The notes below the pieces were generated by a model. It searched no databases and had not been told where the DNA came from. It saw nothing but the letters and a program-made list of their open reading frames with translations. A program made the translations under genes and the position numbers. This document shows, one piece after another, positions 33,190 to 42,112 of a stretch of DNA of 64,000 nucleotides (the first letter of the stretch is position 1; the number at the start of each line of letters is the position of its first letter). Origin of the DNA: Leptospira brenneri (GTDB taxonomy: Bacteria; Spirochaetota; Leptospiria; Leptospirales; Leptospiraceae); NCBI RefSeq assembly GCF_002812125.1, contig NZ_NPDQ01000003.1, forward strand, positions 186,001 to 250,000, read 5' to 3'.

Positions 33190-35067
33190 TTATTGTAAAG
33201 AAGGATTTATAAATTTCTCTTTGCTTCTTTTGATTTTATCGATGGAAGAAATATATCCCAATTCAATTAAACGTTCATAAGCAAACCAATCCAAAAGCCC
33301 AAAATTGTTTGTTGGAATTTGTAGAAACAAATCAGAAATCTTTTCTGTTTGTCGGATACGATCTCGACTGGATGCAAGGATGGAACGTATGATGATATCA
33401 CCAATCGGTGGAAACTTGGGTCTTAAAATCTCATTAAAATTGATTAAGTTTGTAATTTGGACTAGTGGGTTCGTCATTACCCCAGGATTGTCCTTATCAA
33501 AATAGGCACAAAGTTCTTTGTCTTGGTCTGGGTAAATATCACCAAACACATCCACAGAAATAATTTTTCCCGCACCCCGTTCTTGCAATGTAATTCCGGG
33601 AACATTGTCGAGAACCCCTCCATCCACATAAACAACTCCCTCGTCAACAAAAGGAGGAACAACCCCAGGAATGGAGGTACTGGCCCGGATCGCTTTCCAT
33701 AAATCACCTCTATCATGAACATGAATTTCAGAATGCGAAAGATCAGTGGAGATAGCAAAATAAGGAATCCATAAGTCTTCGATTTGAATGGATCCAAAAA
33801 AATGCCGAATGGCTTCTGTATATTTTTTACCTGTAGTGAGAGATAAAACGGGAACGGTATATTCATTTAACAAGTCTTTGGAGATCCAAAACTCTTTGGC
33901 TTTTTCTTTGCTACCATTACTGGATTCACCCATAGCGATGAGAGCAGCAAAAATTGCACCGGCACTTGTTCCAGAAACCATATCGATGGGAGTTTTATTT
34001 TCTTCTAAAGCCTGTAAAACTCCTAAATGAGCAAATCCTTTGGCTCCCCCTCCACCAAGAGAAAGTCCAATGGACTTACCAAGCAGTCCTCTCCCTAGTC
34101 TTTCCCAACTGTCAACCCGATCTAGATGAACATGGAAATGATGATTGAACTTTCTTTTTTGAAGATGTCTGATGGTTCCAGGAACCACAACCACTGGGTC
34201 TGGTTGGAGAAGGACTAAAACCTGTTTAATTTCCCTCAATTGTTTGAGTTTGAGTAATGATTCCAAATGTATACAATTGGGATCGTCCTTAGCATCTTTG
34301 ATAAATAAAATTGTATCGGATTGGCGAAGGGCTCTTTCGATCCAAGGAGAAGTTTCCTTTTTATCTTCTAATCGATAAAAAACATAATCAAATTCCGATT
34401 CTAGCTGAGAAAAAAAACGGATGATCCAGGTTTCTCTTTCCTTTTCATCTAACGAAAGTAATTCGTTTGTTCGTTCCAAATAAAACTTTTCATCAACAAC
34501 ACAAAAAGATCCATACCTTAAAAAAACAAGTCCCGTTTTATGAATGATTTCATCCAAAGTATCTTTTGGTAGAGAGGATAAAATAGAAAAGGTTCTGGAA
34601 ACAGGAACAAATGTTTTATTCTCCGTTTTGGCATGGGCGAGCCGTTCTGCGATGATCTTTGTGATTTGTAAGAGACTCTCAGGGTATTTGAGTAGGATGG
34701 AAAGAGCCACATCCCGAGGAACACGAATTAGCTCGGAATCTCGAATGGCTTTGACAGTCGCCGAACGTTTTTCCCCCGTGATCAGACTCAGTTCTCCAAT
34801 GATATCGAGTCTTTTGAATTCTCCCGCGTCACGAACAGAACCATCAACTCCCCGTTTTTCATAACGCAATTTTCCGGCGGTCAAAATGTACAAATCATTC
34901 CCATCGGAATTTTCCTCAAACAATACCTCACCACCCACTAAAAATTCCCGAACCGTATTTTCCTTCATTTCGCGAAGGACAGTATGCGGTAAATTTTTAA
35001 AGAGATCTGCCAAAGTCAGATACTGTGCCAGAGCAGGACGTTTAGAAATCCGAATTCGTTTCACCAC
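33190..35067 (-). CDS. NTE-like patatin phospholipase with cyclic-nucleotide-binding domain
   Basis: A 625-residue protein. Residues about 25-140 form a cNMP-binding domain (LVGGEVLFEENSDGNDLYIL, then GELSLITGEKRSATVKAI). A middle region of about 170 residues lacks a clear name. The patatin domain follows (about 340-520): oxyanion loop GGGGAKGFAHLGVL, nucleophile GTSAG and catalytic DGGVLDNVPG. The layout matches bacterial relatives of neuropathy target esterase. The cAMP-type pocket is notable because an adenylate cyclase is encoded at 24441-26612. First gene of the three-gene operon. Confidence 0.92.
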   Translation of the reverse strand: MVKRIRISKRPALAQYLTLADLFKNLPHTVLREMKENTVREFLVGGEVLFEENSDGNDLYILTAGKLRYEKRGVDGSVRDAGEFKRLDIIGELSLITGEKRSATVKAIRDSELIRVPRDVALSILLKYPESLLQITKIIAERLAHAKTENKTFVPVSRTFSILSSLPKDTLDEIIHKTGLVFLRYGSFCVVDEKFYLERTNELLSLDEKERETWIIRFFSQLESEFDYVFYRLEDKKETSPWIERALRQSDTILFIKDAKDDPNCIHLESLLKLKQLREIKQVLVLLQPDPVVVVPGTIRHLQKRKFNHHFHVHLDRVDSWERLGRGLLGKSIGLSLGGGGAKGFAHLGVLQALEENKTPIDMVSGTSAGAIFAALIAMGESSNGSKEKAKEFWISKDLLNEYTVPVLSLTTGKKYTEAIRHFFGSIQIEDLWIPYFAISTDLSHSEIHVHDRGDLWKAIRASTSIPGVVPPFVDEGVVYVDGGVLDNVPGITLQERGAGKIISVDVFGDIYPDQDKELCAYFDKDNPGVMTNPLVQITNLINFNEILRPKFPPIGDIIIRSILASSRDRIRQTEKISDLFLQIPTNNFGLLDWFAYERLIELGYISSIDKIKRSKEKFINPSLQ

Positions 35068-35231
35068 AAAGGTTTTACTAAATTTTTCTCAAAAACTCAA
35101 CTTCCTTTTCCATTTTACGACGAGTCTCAAGGCAAGATTTCAGTTTTCTGAATTCATCCATCATAAATGGGAAAGAAAAGAGTGGTGGTCAAACCGGTGG
35201 GATCCTAAAATTTGGAGGTGGGAATCAAAGG

Positions 35232-35831
35232 ATGATTGCAAGTTTACGCGGAAAATTAATTCAACTGGAAATGGACCATCTTGTCCTGGATGTGGCCGGT
35301 GTTGGCTACGAAGTTCACATTCCCTTTCCTTTACATTTGGAATGTAAAGATAAAATGAAAGAAGAGATTTTTTTACATATCTTCCATTCGATCACCGATA
35401 GAGGCCAACGTCTTTTTGGATTCTCTAGTAGAAAAGACCGAGAACTTTTCCAACTCATCAAATCTCTCCATGGGATTGGAGAGTTGACTGCCCTAAAAAT
35501 ATTATCCTTTTTCCATGCCGATGATTTGTATAAAATTGCAAAAGAAGATGACAGAAAAACTTTGGAAAAAATTCCCAAAGTGAAAGGAAAAACCTCCGAA
35601 AAGATTCTTTTTGAAATCAAACAAAACTTAAAAAAATTAGAAATATTTTTAAATGATGAATCTACAAAACTAGATTCAGAGGATCGCGAAAACGATCTAG
35701 CAATCCTTGCTCTCATTCAACTTGGATTTGACGAAAAAACAGCCACCAAACAAGTAGCAGATGCAAAAAAACTAAATCCAACAGCAACAGCTTCTGAAAT
35801 TGTAAAACAGGTAATTACAGGCACTCGGTAA
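35232..35831 (+). CDS. ruvA: Holliday junction branch migration complex subunit RuvA
   Basis: A 199-residue RuvA. Domain I is an OB-fold (MIASLRGKLIQL, DVAGVGYEVHIP), domain II has the helix-hairpin-helix pair (LIKSLHGIGELTALKIL and LEKIPKVKGKTSEKILFEIK), and domain III, which binds RuvB, is at about 150-199 (AILALIQLGFDEKTATKQV). GGAGGTG lies about 11 bases upstream of the ATG. ruvB and ruvC are not in the window. Its stop is one base from the stop of the convergent lipoprotein gene. Confidence 0.96.
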   Translation: MIASLRGKLIQLEMDHLVLDVAGVGYEVHIPFPLHLECKDKMKEEIFLHIFHSITDRGQRLFGFSSRKDRELFQLIKSLHGIGELTALKILSFFHADDLYKIAKEDDRKTLEKIPKVKGKTSEKILFEIKQNLKKLEIFLNDESTKLDSEDRENDLAILALIQLGFDEKTATKQVADAKKLNPTATASEIVKQVITGTR

Positions 35832-35832
35832 A

Positions 35833-36435
35833 TTAAAACATCCTTTGGAGATACCAGTTTTTTTCCCATTTGATAAAACTAGGATTGATCAAATACCTTT
35901 CTAGTTTGGGATTTTCTGGAAACCGAAATTTCACCTCTACTTCTTCACTGGAACCCACATAAAGATCCACTATCGTTTGTTTTGTGGATAGAAATACCGA
36001 CCGGAGAGTGAGATTACCCACAGTTCCCTTTTTTTGATCCAACGTCTCCGAATCAAAATAATAGACCTGGAAATATCCATTGGGATCTTTTAGATCTTTT
36101 TCGACCTCTTCTAAAGTCCAAAATCCTTTTGCATCCACATACAAACCTTTTGTGGGATGAATGAGTGAAAGAAGATGAGAAAAGGAACGATCACAAAGAT
36201 CACTAAGTAAGATTTTTATTTGAGATAAAATCACCGTTTGGTCAAATTTAGAAATGGAAGTTCCATAAACAGAACCTAGAGCCAAAGGAATGGGACAGGT
36301 TTCTTTGATTTCTGATTCGGCAAGATTGGAAGATTTACGTTCCTTAGTTTCGAGGCCGATGTTTTGGCTTTGGCAATCATACAAAAAACAAATCACTAAT
36401 AGAAAAAAAGAGATTCGATTGGTATTAGAAATCAT
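35833..36435 (-). CDS. Predicted lipoprotein of unknown function
   Basis: A protein of about 200 residues: hydrophobic signal (FFLLVICFLYDC) with candidate acylated Cys near 21, then a soluble alpha/beta domain (LTLRSVFLSTKQTIVDLYV, VEVKFRFPENP). No family recognised. The chosen ATG at 36435 overlaps the TGA of the upstream TPR gene; a GTG at 36438 is the alternative. Cotranscribed with the TPR-Mrr-like gene. Confidence 0.75.
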   Translation of the reverse strand: MISNTNRISFFLLVICFLYDCQSQNIGLETKERKSSNLAESEIKETCPIPLALGSVYGTSISKFDQTVILSQIKILLSDLCDRSFSHLLSLIHPTKGLYVDAKGFWTLEEVEKDLKDPNGYFQVYYFDSETLDQKKGTVGNLTLRSVFLSTKQTIVDLYVGSSEEVEVKFRFPENPKLERYLINPSFIKWEKNWYLQRMF

Positions 36436-37979
36436 CACATTGTTTTATTGAGAAGGTCCTCAAACAAATCTCCGCTATACATTTCAAGGGCTCCGTTACT
36501 TGCTGCGATGATTTTTTTACCGGCTTCTGTTACATCAAAGTTCCCAATCACATAACCTTTGCCTGCACCCAACTCTTCCATCTGGTTTGTCATTTCTCGA
36601 AGGAAAACATCAGAAACTTTTGCATCCTTCCACTTACGTACACGGAAAAGTGCTCGTTTATTCACATCTTCTTTAGAGGAAGCAAGTAGGTTGACCCCAT
36701 CGGATTCTGGATTAGACATTTCTTTAGTGACACGATAACCGAGACTCATCACCATTCGTGTCGCTTGGTTTTTAAAATTAGTACCAGGTAGGCCAATAAA
36801 CTTTTCAAATTTATCGAGACCCAACATATCTAGTTTCGAAGTCAGTTTTTTTCCCGCATCATCCACCATACCTTTGATATTGAAAGGTTTGGACGAACGC
36901 ATTCCACTCAGTTCAAAATACCGAGAGTTCGGAAATAGATTCACGGATAGTAAATTGAGTTCCCTTGAAAGATCATATTCATGTGTTAATGACTCAACAG
37001 TTCCCGTCCCACGCTCTAGTCTAAACTTTAAATTGGCGAGAGCCACAACATCAGGATCATCGAGTCTTTCTGCTTCTGCTTCGATCAAATATTCAGAAGC
37101 ATCATCGAGCCTACCCATGTAAATAGTAATCATCGCAAAATGAATGCTTGTTTCTATGATTTCACTTGGCCAAGCATTTAGCCTTGCCATTTCCATACAC
37201 AATCTCCCATACTTCAATGCCTCTGGAAAATTTTGCATGAGGATGGCTTCCGTCATCAAAAACTGAAATAAAGTAAACCGAACAAATTCGTCTTCGATCT
37301 GTTCGCTGATGGCAACAGCAGTTTTTACAGCGTCTTTGTGTTTATTCTCACGGGAAAGAGAAAGGGCATATAAAAATCCAGATACGGGGGACTTTTCTAA
37401 TTTGTAAGCCTTTTCAAAGTATTCCCTCTCCTTCCCTCCTCCGGTCACACCAGAAATCACACCCTTGGCAATGAAGTAAGAAGATTGGTTGATTTTTTCC
37501 TCAGGGATCCTAGAGAAAAAATGTTCTGCAATTTTAAATTCTTTTTGTCCGAGAGCCATAAACCCGAGCCGAAGGCAGGCCACCGGGTTGGATCTATCGG
37601 ATTGGAGGGTGTCCAAATAATGAAAGAAAGCTTCTTCAAAAAAATCTTTGTTATAATAAATATCTGCGATGCGGTTCGAAACTGTGACTGAGTCGATTTC
37701 TTTTGTGTACCGGTTGTTCTTTTTGATGATTTCGAGGTGTTTGGCCTCGTTTAGGGGGTCATTCTCCATCGCGTAGATCTTCGACATGACAAAGTGGCCA
37801 TACGGATTTTGGTGGTCTTCTTCGAGTTTTTCACGAACGAGAGCCCTTGCGTCCAGAAAATTCCCAAGTGTGGCAAGACTCAAGGCTTTGGCATAACTAT
37901 CCCTTCTTTGCCCTACAATGAAGGTCAAAAGAAATCCGAGCATAATCACTGCTGCTCCCACAAAGATAAAAAATGCCAA
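36435..37979 (-). CDS. Membrane-anchored TPR protein with degenerate Mrr-type C-terminal domain
   Basis: A 514-residue protein. One transmembrane helix at the very N terminus (about 2-24) anchors a helical region of TPR-like repeats (about 30-370). The last 120 residues resemble the Mrr restriction-endonuclease fold: SDGVNLLAS, then LFRVRKWKD, then MEELGAGKGYVIGNFDVTEAGKKI and a final SGDLFEDLL. The expected catalytic residues are changed: the Asp of GvD is Asn430, and the Q-x-K pair reads Arg446-Val-Arg448. It is therefore probably not an active nuclease and may bind nucleic acid. The fold call is from pattern memory. Confidence 0.75.
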   Translation of the reverse strand: MAFFIFVGAAVIMLGFLLTFIVGQRRDSYAKALSLATLGNFLDARALVREKLEEDHQNPYGHFVMSKIYAMENDPLNEAKHLEIIKKNNRYTKEIDSVTVSNRIADIYYNKDFFEEAFFHYLDTLQSDRSNPVACLRLGFMALGQKEFKIAEHFFSRIPEEKINQSSYFIAKGVISGVTGGGKEREYFEKAYKLEKSPVSGFLYALSLSRENKHKDAVKTAVAISEQIEDEFVRFTLFQFLMTEAILMQNFPEALKYGRLCMEMARLNAWPSEIIETSIHFAMITIYMGRLDDASEYLIEAEAERLDDPDVVALANLKFRLERGTGTVESLTHEYDLSRELNLLSVNLFPNSRYFELSGMRSSKPFNIKGMVDDAGKKLTSKLDMLGLDKFEKFIGLPGTNFKNQATRMVMSLGYRVTKEMSNPESDGVNLLASSKEDVNKRALFRVRKWKDAKVSDVFLREMTNQMEELGAGKGYVIGNFDVTEAGKKIIAASNGALEMYSGDLFEDLLNKTM

Positions 37980-38047
37980 ATTCGCTTACTTCCTATTTTC
38001 CTATTTTAGTTGGTAAAAAAGAGTCTTAGGTCAATTCTGTCCTGGAA

Positions 38048-38581
38048 GTGATACAACTCACCTACATTTCGTTTGCTCTGCGACTTCTCTTCCGGGATCG
38101 ACTCTATTCGATGGCCTATGGCCTCGGTGGAGCCCTGGTTTTTACATTCTTTTTACTCGCCGTTAGGATCCACTTCCATTTGTATTCTGGGGTGTCCCTT
38201 ACTAGTATCGTTTCCTTTGACCAATCTCCGCAGATTCTTTTTTATTCTACGAGTTTTGCCCTCATGACTCTCTTTTTCTTCCATTGCCTTCACGGACTCG
38301 GGGACATTGGAGTGATGATGGCCATCGGAGGGAACCGATTGGGATGTATTTGGCTACACTCTTTGTCCTTATTTTTCCTATTCCTACCCAGTTTCCTACT
38401 CGCAATCATCATCAACCTGGGAAGTTTGAACCCACCTTCGGACTTCGGACTTTTTAGTGAACTCAAATCCATTTTTTCCTGTTTGGTTCTCTTCATCGCC
38501 CTCGGATTAATTGTTTCCATTCCTACCATAGGTATCAGTACCTATATTGATCCTTATAAATCGATCCGGAGACAAAAATAA
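38048..38581 (+). CDS. Small FtsX-like ABC transporter permease
   Basis: A 177-residue membrane protein with about four transmembrane helices: one at about 23-42, then three at about 68-90, 107-127 and 142-165. The N-terminal [21 protein letters not shown] and the final [11 protein letters not shown] are typical ends of FtsX/MacB-type permeases. The large periplasmic domain normally between helices 1 and 2 is replaced by about 25 residues. Start taken as GTG 38048; an in-frame stop lies 18 bases upstream. The stop overlaps the ATG of the ATPase gene. Confidence 0.75.
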   Translation: MIQLTYISFALRLLFRDRLYSMAYGLGGALVFTFFLLAVRIHFHLYSGVSLTSIVSFDQSPQILFYSTSFALMTLFFFHCLHGLGDIGVMMAIGGNRLGCIWLHSLSLFFLFLPSFLLAIIINLGSLNPPSDFGLFSELKSIFSCLVLFIALGLIVSIPTIGISTYIDPYKSIRRQK

Positions 38582-39252
38582 TGTTACTCCGTGTCCACAG
38601 CCTAACCAAACGTTTTGGAAAAGACGAAGCAGTCAGTTCTGTCAGCTTCGATGTCAACCAAGGTGATTATGTTGCCATCATTGGTCCCTCTGGATCAGGA
38701 AAAACTACCTTACTTTCGATGTTAACTGGAATGCTTTCCCCAACAGAAGGAGACATTCTTTACGACCAAATCAAACTCTCTCAAATTTCCAAACAAGAAC
38801 TGGCAGAAATACGAGCGCGCGACCTAGGTCTTGTATTTCAATTTTCCGAACTTGTGGGCAACCTAACCATCAAAGAAAATATCCTTCTCCCGGCCCTCTT
38901 TACCCGGAAATTTTCCAACGATGACTATATTCGTAAATGCGATTATTTGATCGAACATTTAAAGTTAGGTGACATTCAAAATTCACTTCCAAGGACCTTG
39001 TCTGGAGGACAAATCCAAAAAGCGGCCATTGCTCGTTCCCTCATTAACGATCCAGCCATTCTTTTTGCGGATGAACCATCAGGAGACTTAGATCCTGAAA
39101 ATAGTTATTTGGTCCAACTCCTTCTAAATGAATATAACAAACGAAACCACTCAATCATTCTTGTCACCCATGATATGAAATTAGCGTTTGATGCCCAAAC
39201 CGTTTACGAAATGAAAAACGGAAAATTCGACCAGGTCATCAAGGGAGAATGA
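38581..39252 (+). CDS. ABC transporter ATP-binding protein (LolD/MacB type)
   Basis: A 223-residue ATPase with all motifs: Walker [12 protein letters not shown] (about 36-46), Q-loop ([12 protein letters not shown]), signature [15 protein letters not shown] with LSGGQ, Walker [13 protein letters not shown] and the H-loop VTHD. The [19 protein letters not shown] stretch is typical of the LolD/MacB/FtsE group. Pairs with the permease encoded just upstream; the overlap TAATG implies coupled translation. Substrate unknown; lipoprotein release, antimicrobial export or a regulatory role are all possible. Confidence 0.93.
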   Translation: MLLRVHSLTKRFGKDEAVSSVSFDVNQGDYVAIIGPSGSGKTTLLSMLTGMLSPTEGDILYDQIKLSQISKQELAEIRARDLGLVFQFSELVGNLTIKENILLPALFTRKFSNDDYIRKCDYLIEHLKLGDIQNSLPRTLSGGQIQKAAIARSLINDPAILFADEPSGDLDPENSYLVQLLLNEYNKRNHSIILVTHDMKLAFDAQTVYEMKNGKFDQVIKGE

Positions 39253-40151
39253 GTTTGGGAAAGGCCATTGGGGTGGATATCGGAGGAGGCAGCATTCGGG
39301 CCAGTCTCTTCGATGAATCAGGAAAGGAACTAAACTCTAAACTTTCCCCCACTCCCGAAGATTTAAACAACGATAAGTTTTTAAAGATTTTAAAAGATAC
39401 AATCCGTCCGCTTGCAAGCGAAGGACAAGGAATTGGTGTTGGATCTCCTGGCCCTTTGGATAACGAAAATGGGCTCCTCCTCTCTAGTGCCAATATGAAA
39501 GGGCTAAAGAATTTACCCTTAAAGGAAGAGTTAAAAAAAGAATTTTCTCTACCCGTTTGGTATGAAAATGATGCCAACTGTGCTGCCTTGGGAGAGGCCT
39601 ACTTTGGACTTTATAAAGATACTGAGTCACAACTGATTTTAACTCTGGGAACCGGTGTGGGTGGTGGTTTTGTCCAACGTGGAGTTTTATTTTCAGGATA
39701 CTTAGGGAATGGAATTGAAATCGGTCATACGACATCTGTGATTGGTGGGGCAATTTGCGGATGTGGAGTTCGGGGTTGTGTGGAAAGTTATTTTTCCACC
39801 AGAGGTTTTTTACGTCGTTATTCTGAAAAAACAAATACTCATTTAAATAACGCAGAGGAATTTTTTCAATTGGTACGAAATAAAGACCAAATTGCTGAAG
39901 AGATCCTTCATTTTGGAACTTTGGCTTTGGCACATGCAGTCCGAGGAGCCGTTCATTTACTCAATCCAGAAGCTGTGGTATTTGTGGGTGGAATCACCAA
40001 ATCCTATGATTTATTTGGTAAAACCTTAGAATCTGAAATTAGGTCTACCATCTTTCCTGTGTTAAATGATAGACTAAAAATTGGAGCCGGGGGCAATTTA
40101 TCAGGTGCTCTTGGTGCTGCCTCACTTGTGTTTTCTAAGGAGAAAGTTTAG
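39249..40151 (+). CDS. ROK family sugar kinase (glucokinase-like)
   Basis: A 300-residue ROK protein. N-terminal phosphate loop [15 protein letters not shown], the [11 protein letters not shown] motif with the catalytic Asp near 104, the LGTGVGGG loop, the EIGHTTSV sugar-binding segment, and the zinc-binding pattern [14 protein letters not shown] (CxCGxxGCxE). It lacks the N-terminal helix-turn-helix of ROK repressors, so it is a kinase, most likely for glucose or an N-acetylated hexosamine. ATGA overlap with the ABC ATPase gene and a one-base gap to the HIT gene place it in a longer operon. Confidence 0.9.
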   Translation: MSLGKAIGVDIGGGSIRASLFDESGKELNSKLSPTPEDLNNDKFLKILKDTIRPLASEGQGIGVGSPGPLDNENGLLLSSANMKGLKNLPLKEELKKEFSLPVWYENDANCAALGEAYFGLYKDTESQLILTLGTGVGGGFVQRGVLFSGYLGNGIEIGHTTSVIGGAICGCGVRGCVESYFSTRGFLRRYSEKTNTHLNNAEEFFQLVRNKDQIAEEILHFGTLALAHAVRGAVHLLNPEAVVFVGGITKSYDLFGKTLESEIRSTIFPVLNDRLKIGAGGNLSGALGAASLVFSKEKV

Positions 40152-40152
40152 T

Positions 40153-40497
40153 ATGGAAAATTGTCTTTTCTGTAAAATTGCCAGTGGTGAAATTCCCAGT
40201 AAAAAAGAATATGAATCAGAAAATATCTTGGTGTTTCATGACATCACACCCCAAGCTCCCTATCATGTCCTCATCATTCCGAAGGTTCATATTTCCAGTA
40301 TGAACGAAATTGGGGATTTAGATCCTGAGATCATTAAAGAAATATTCCAAACAATTCCTAAACTGACAAAACAAAACGGAATCGCAGAGAAAGGATATCG
40401 ATTGGTAAACAATTGTGGAAATTTTGGCGGACAAACCGTAAACCACATCCACTTTCATCTATTAGGTGGTCGCCATATGCAGTGGCCACCAGGTTAA
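40153..40497 (+). CDS. HINT-type HIT family protein
   Basis: A 114-residue protein starting MENCLFCKIASGEIPSK, with zinc-type CxxC and the typical FHDITPQAPYHVLIIPK stretch, and the histidine triad HIHFHLLGGR followed by the HINT ending MQWPPG. The frame is open further upstream, but the ATG at 40153, one base after the ROK stop, gives the standard HINT N terminus. HINT proteins hydrolyse adenosine phosphoramidates and aminoacyl-AMP. This is a closer HINT match than the HIT gene at 9122. Confidence 0.94.
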   Translation: MENCLFCKIASGEIPSKKEYESENILVFHDITPQAPYHVLIIPKVHISSMNEIGDLDPEIIKEIFQTIPKLTKQNGIAEKGYRLVNNCGNFGGQTVNHIHFHLLGGRHMQWPPG

Positions 40498-40507
40498 CAA
40501 GGACAAT

Positions 40508-41464
40508 ATGAGAAAATTAATATTTGGAATTTTAGTTTCAGGGATTGCTGTTTATTTCCTTTCGAAAAACTTTGATATTGCGGAATTTGAACGTCTAGAA
40601 GGGAAAATCAATTGGTGGATTTTTCCCTTGCTTTTCCTTTCCAATTTATGGGCCTTTGTTCCCTTTTCCATTCGTTGGTATTATCTTTTAGAAAAAAAGA
40701 TTAGTTTTGCACAGGCCTTCACAACATCAATCATTGGAGTTGGCCTCAATATGGTTCTCCCTGCAAGAGGGGGGGATCTTGTTCGCCTCATCATGAACAA
40801 ACGAGATACGGAACTCCCACTCACTCATCTTTTTAGTCGGATCTTTTTAGAAAAGGTGATGGATCTAGGTTCTGTTGTCATCATTGGTGCCGCAGCCCTT
40901 TTTTATATGGGTCTTGGACAATCCAAAAACTTAAGTCTACTTTTAATATCCACACTTGTCATTTTAGGAATGATTGTGGGTTTAGTTCTGGTTCGTTACT
41001 TTTTGGAAACACTCCGAGGGATTGCAAAAAAAATATTTGAACTCATCGGCAAACATAAACTCTATGAAGAAAAGTTAGACCACCACTTAGTGGAATTTTC
41101 TTCCTTTTTAAAGGGTGATAAACTGCTAAGACCCGTTTTGTATTCCATCCCCACTTGGGTCTTTGGTTATGCGATTTCGTATTACCTAGCGGGTTTACTC
41201 ATCGGAATGCCAATCTTATTTCCAGAAGCATTACTGTTTATGTTCCTGGGTGGTATGGGTGTTGCCATCCCTTCCGCACCTTCTGGAATTGGGGTGTTTC
41301 ATGCAGCTATCATTTCAGGATTTATCATCGTTGGTCGTGATCCCGGTGAAGGACTTGTGTATGCCACAGTCGTTCACCTAACACAATTTATCATCACTAC
41401 AAGTTTAGCTCTGATTGCTTATTTGTATTGGAGATTGACACACGAAAAAACAGAAAACAAATAA
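40508..41464 (+). CDS. Flippase-like / lysylphosphatidylglycerol synthase TM-domain family protein
   Basis: A 318-residue integral membrane protein with about eight helices, lacking the soluble synthase domain of MprF. The family signature LNMVLPARGGDLVRL is near 83-97 and the conserved AIPSAPSGIGVFHAA near 255-270. AAGGA lies 6 bases before the ATG at 40508, deciding the start over an ATG at 40466 that would overlap the HIT gene. Members of this family move lipids or lipid-linked intermediates; the substrate here is unknown. Confidence 0.88.
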   Translation: MRKLIFGILVSGIAVYFLSKNFDIAEFERLEGKINWWIFPLLFLSNLWAFVPFSIRWYYLLEKKISFAQAFTTSIIGVGLNMVLPARGGDLVRLIMNKRDTELPLTHLFSRIFLEKVMDLGSVVIIGAAALFYMGLGQSKNLSLLLISTLVILGMIVGLVLVRYFLETLRGIAKKIFELIGKHKLYEEKLDHHLVEFSSFLKGDKLLRPVLYSIPTWVFGYAISYYLAGLLIGMPILFPEALLFMFLGGMGVAIPSAPSGIGVFHAAIISGFIIVGRDPGEGLVYATVVHLTQFIITTSLALIAYLYWRLTHEKTENK

Positions 41465-41551
41465 GGGATTGGCCTTTCCGAATCGAGAAAGGAAGAACCA
41501 CGAAAAACTAAAAAAAATTATTTTATATTAGCGAATACAAGAGGAAATAAA

Positions 41552-42019
41552 ATGTCGGGAACAAGACCTTTCAAAGTTTTAGGAATCCAACAAGTCGCCA
41601 TCGGTGGCGAATCAAAAGAAAAACTATCCAAGTTTTGGGTAGATGTGATGGGACTCACAAAGGTATCAGATTATAAAAGTGAAAAAGAAAATGTGGATGA
41701 AGACATTTTATCCATGGGAAATGGTCCTTTCAAAGTTGAAATTGATCTTATGCAACCCATCGACCCAAACAAAAGTCCGAAAGTACATGACCCAAAACTC
41801 AATCATATTGGCCTTTGGATCGATAAACTAGAAGAATGTGTTGATTACCTTACGAAACAAGGAGTTCGATTCACTCCTGGTGGAATTAGAAAAGGTGCTG
41901 CAGGCTATAATGTTTGTTTTATCCATCCAAAAGGAAACGAAGAATTCCCTCTTTGCAGTGAAGGTGTACTTGTGGAACTTGTCCAAGCTCCAGAAGACGT
42001 CATCAAAGCACTTGGTTAA
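41552..42019 (+). CDS. VOC (glyoxalase/bleomycin-resistance fold) family protein
   Basis: A 155-residue protein with two betaalphabetabetabeta units: IQQVAIGGESKEKLSKFWVDVMGLTKVSD and NHIGLWIDKLEECVDYLTKQGVRF ... VLVELVQ. Candidate metal ligands are the His in NHIGLW and the Glu in VLVELVQ; the first-half ligand position reads Gln (QQVAIG), and VEIDLMQ gives a Glu. The fold covers glyoxalase I, dioxygenases and methylmalonyl-CoA epimerase; the exact reaction is not readable. AGAGGAAAT precedes the ATG. A hairpin terminator follows. Confidence 0.88.
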   Translation: MSGTRPFKVLGIQQVAIGGESKEKLSKFWVDVMGLTKVSDYKSEKENVDEDILSMGNGPFKVEIDLMQPIDPNKSPKVHDPKLNHIGLWIDKLEECVDYLTKQGVRFTPGGIRKGAAGYNVCFIHPKGNEEFPLCSEGVLVELVQAPEDVIKALG

Positions 42020-42035
42020 AATTTAAAAAGACAAA

Positions 42036-42069
42036 TTGATACCAGAAGGTTTTTCTTTTCTGGTATCAA
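42036..42069. terminator. Terminator hairpin between convergent genes
   Basis: TTGATACCAGAA (42036-42047) pairs with its exact complement (42058-42069) over a 10-base loop. Read on the minus strand it is followed by a T-rich run (TTTGTCTTTTTAAAT), so it best terminates the YbjN gene; it can also act on the plus strand behind the VOC gene. Confidence 0.75.
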
Positions 42070-42112
42070 AAAATCAAGGGAAACTTTCGTTCTCTTCGTT
42101 CTAAAAACTCGT

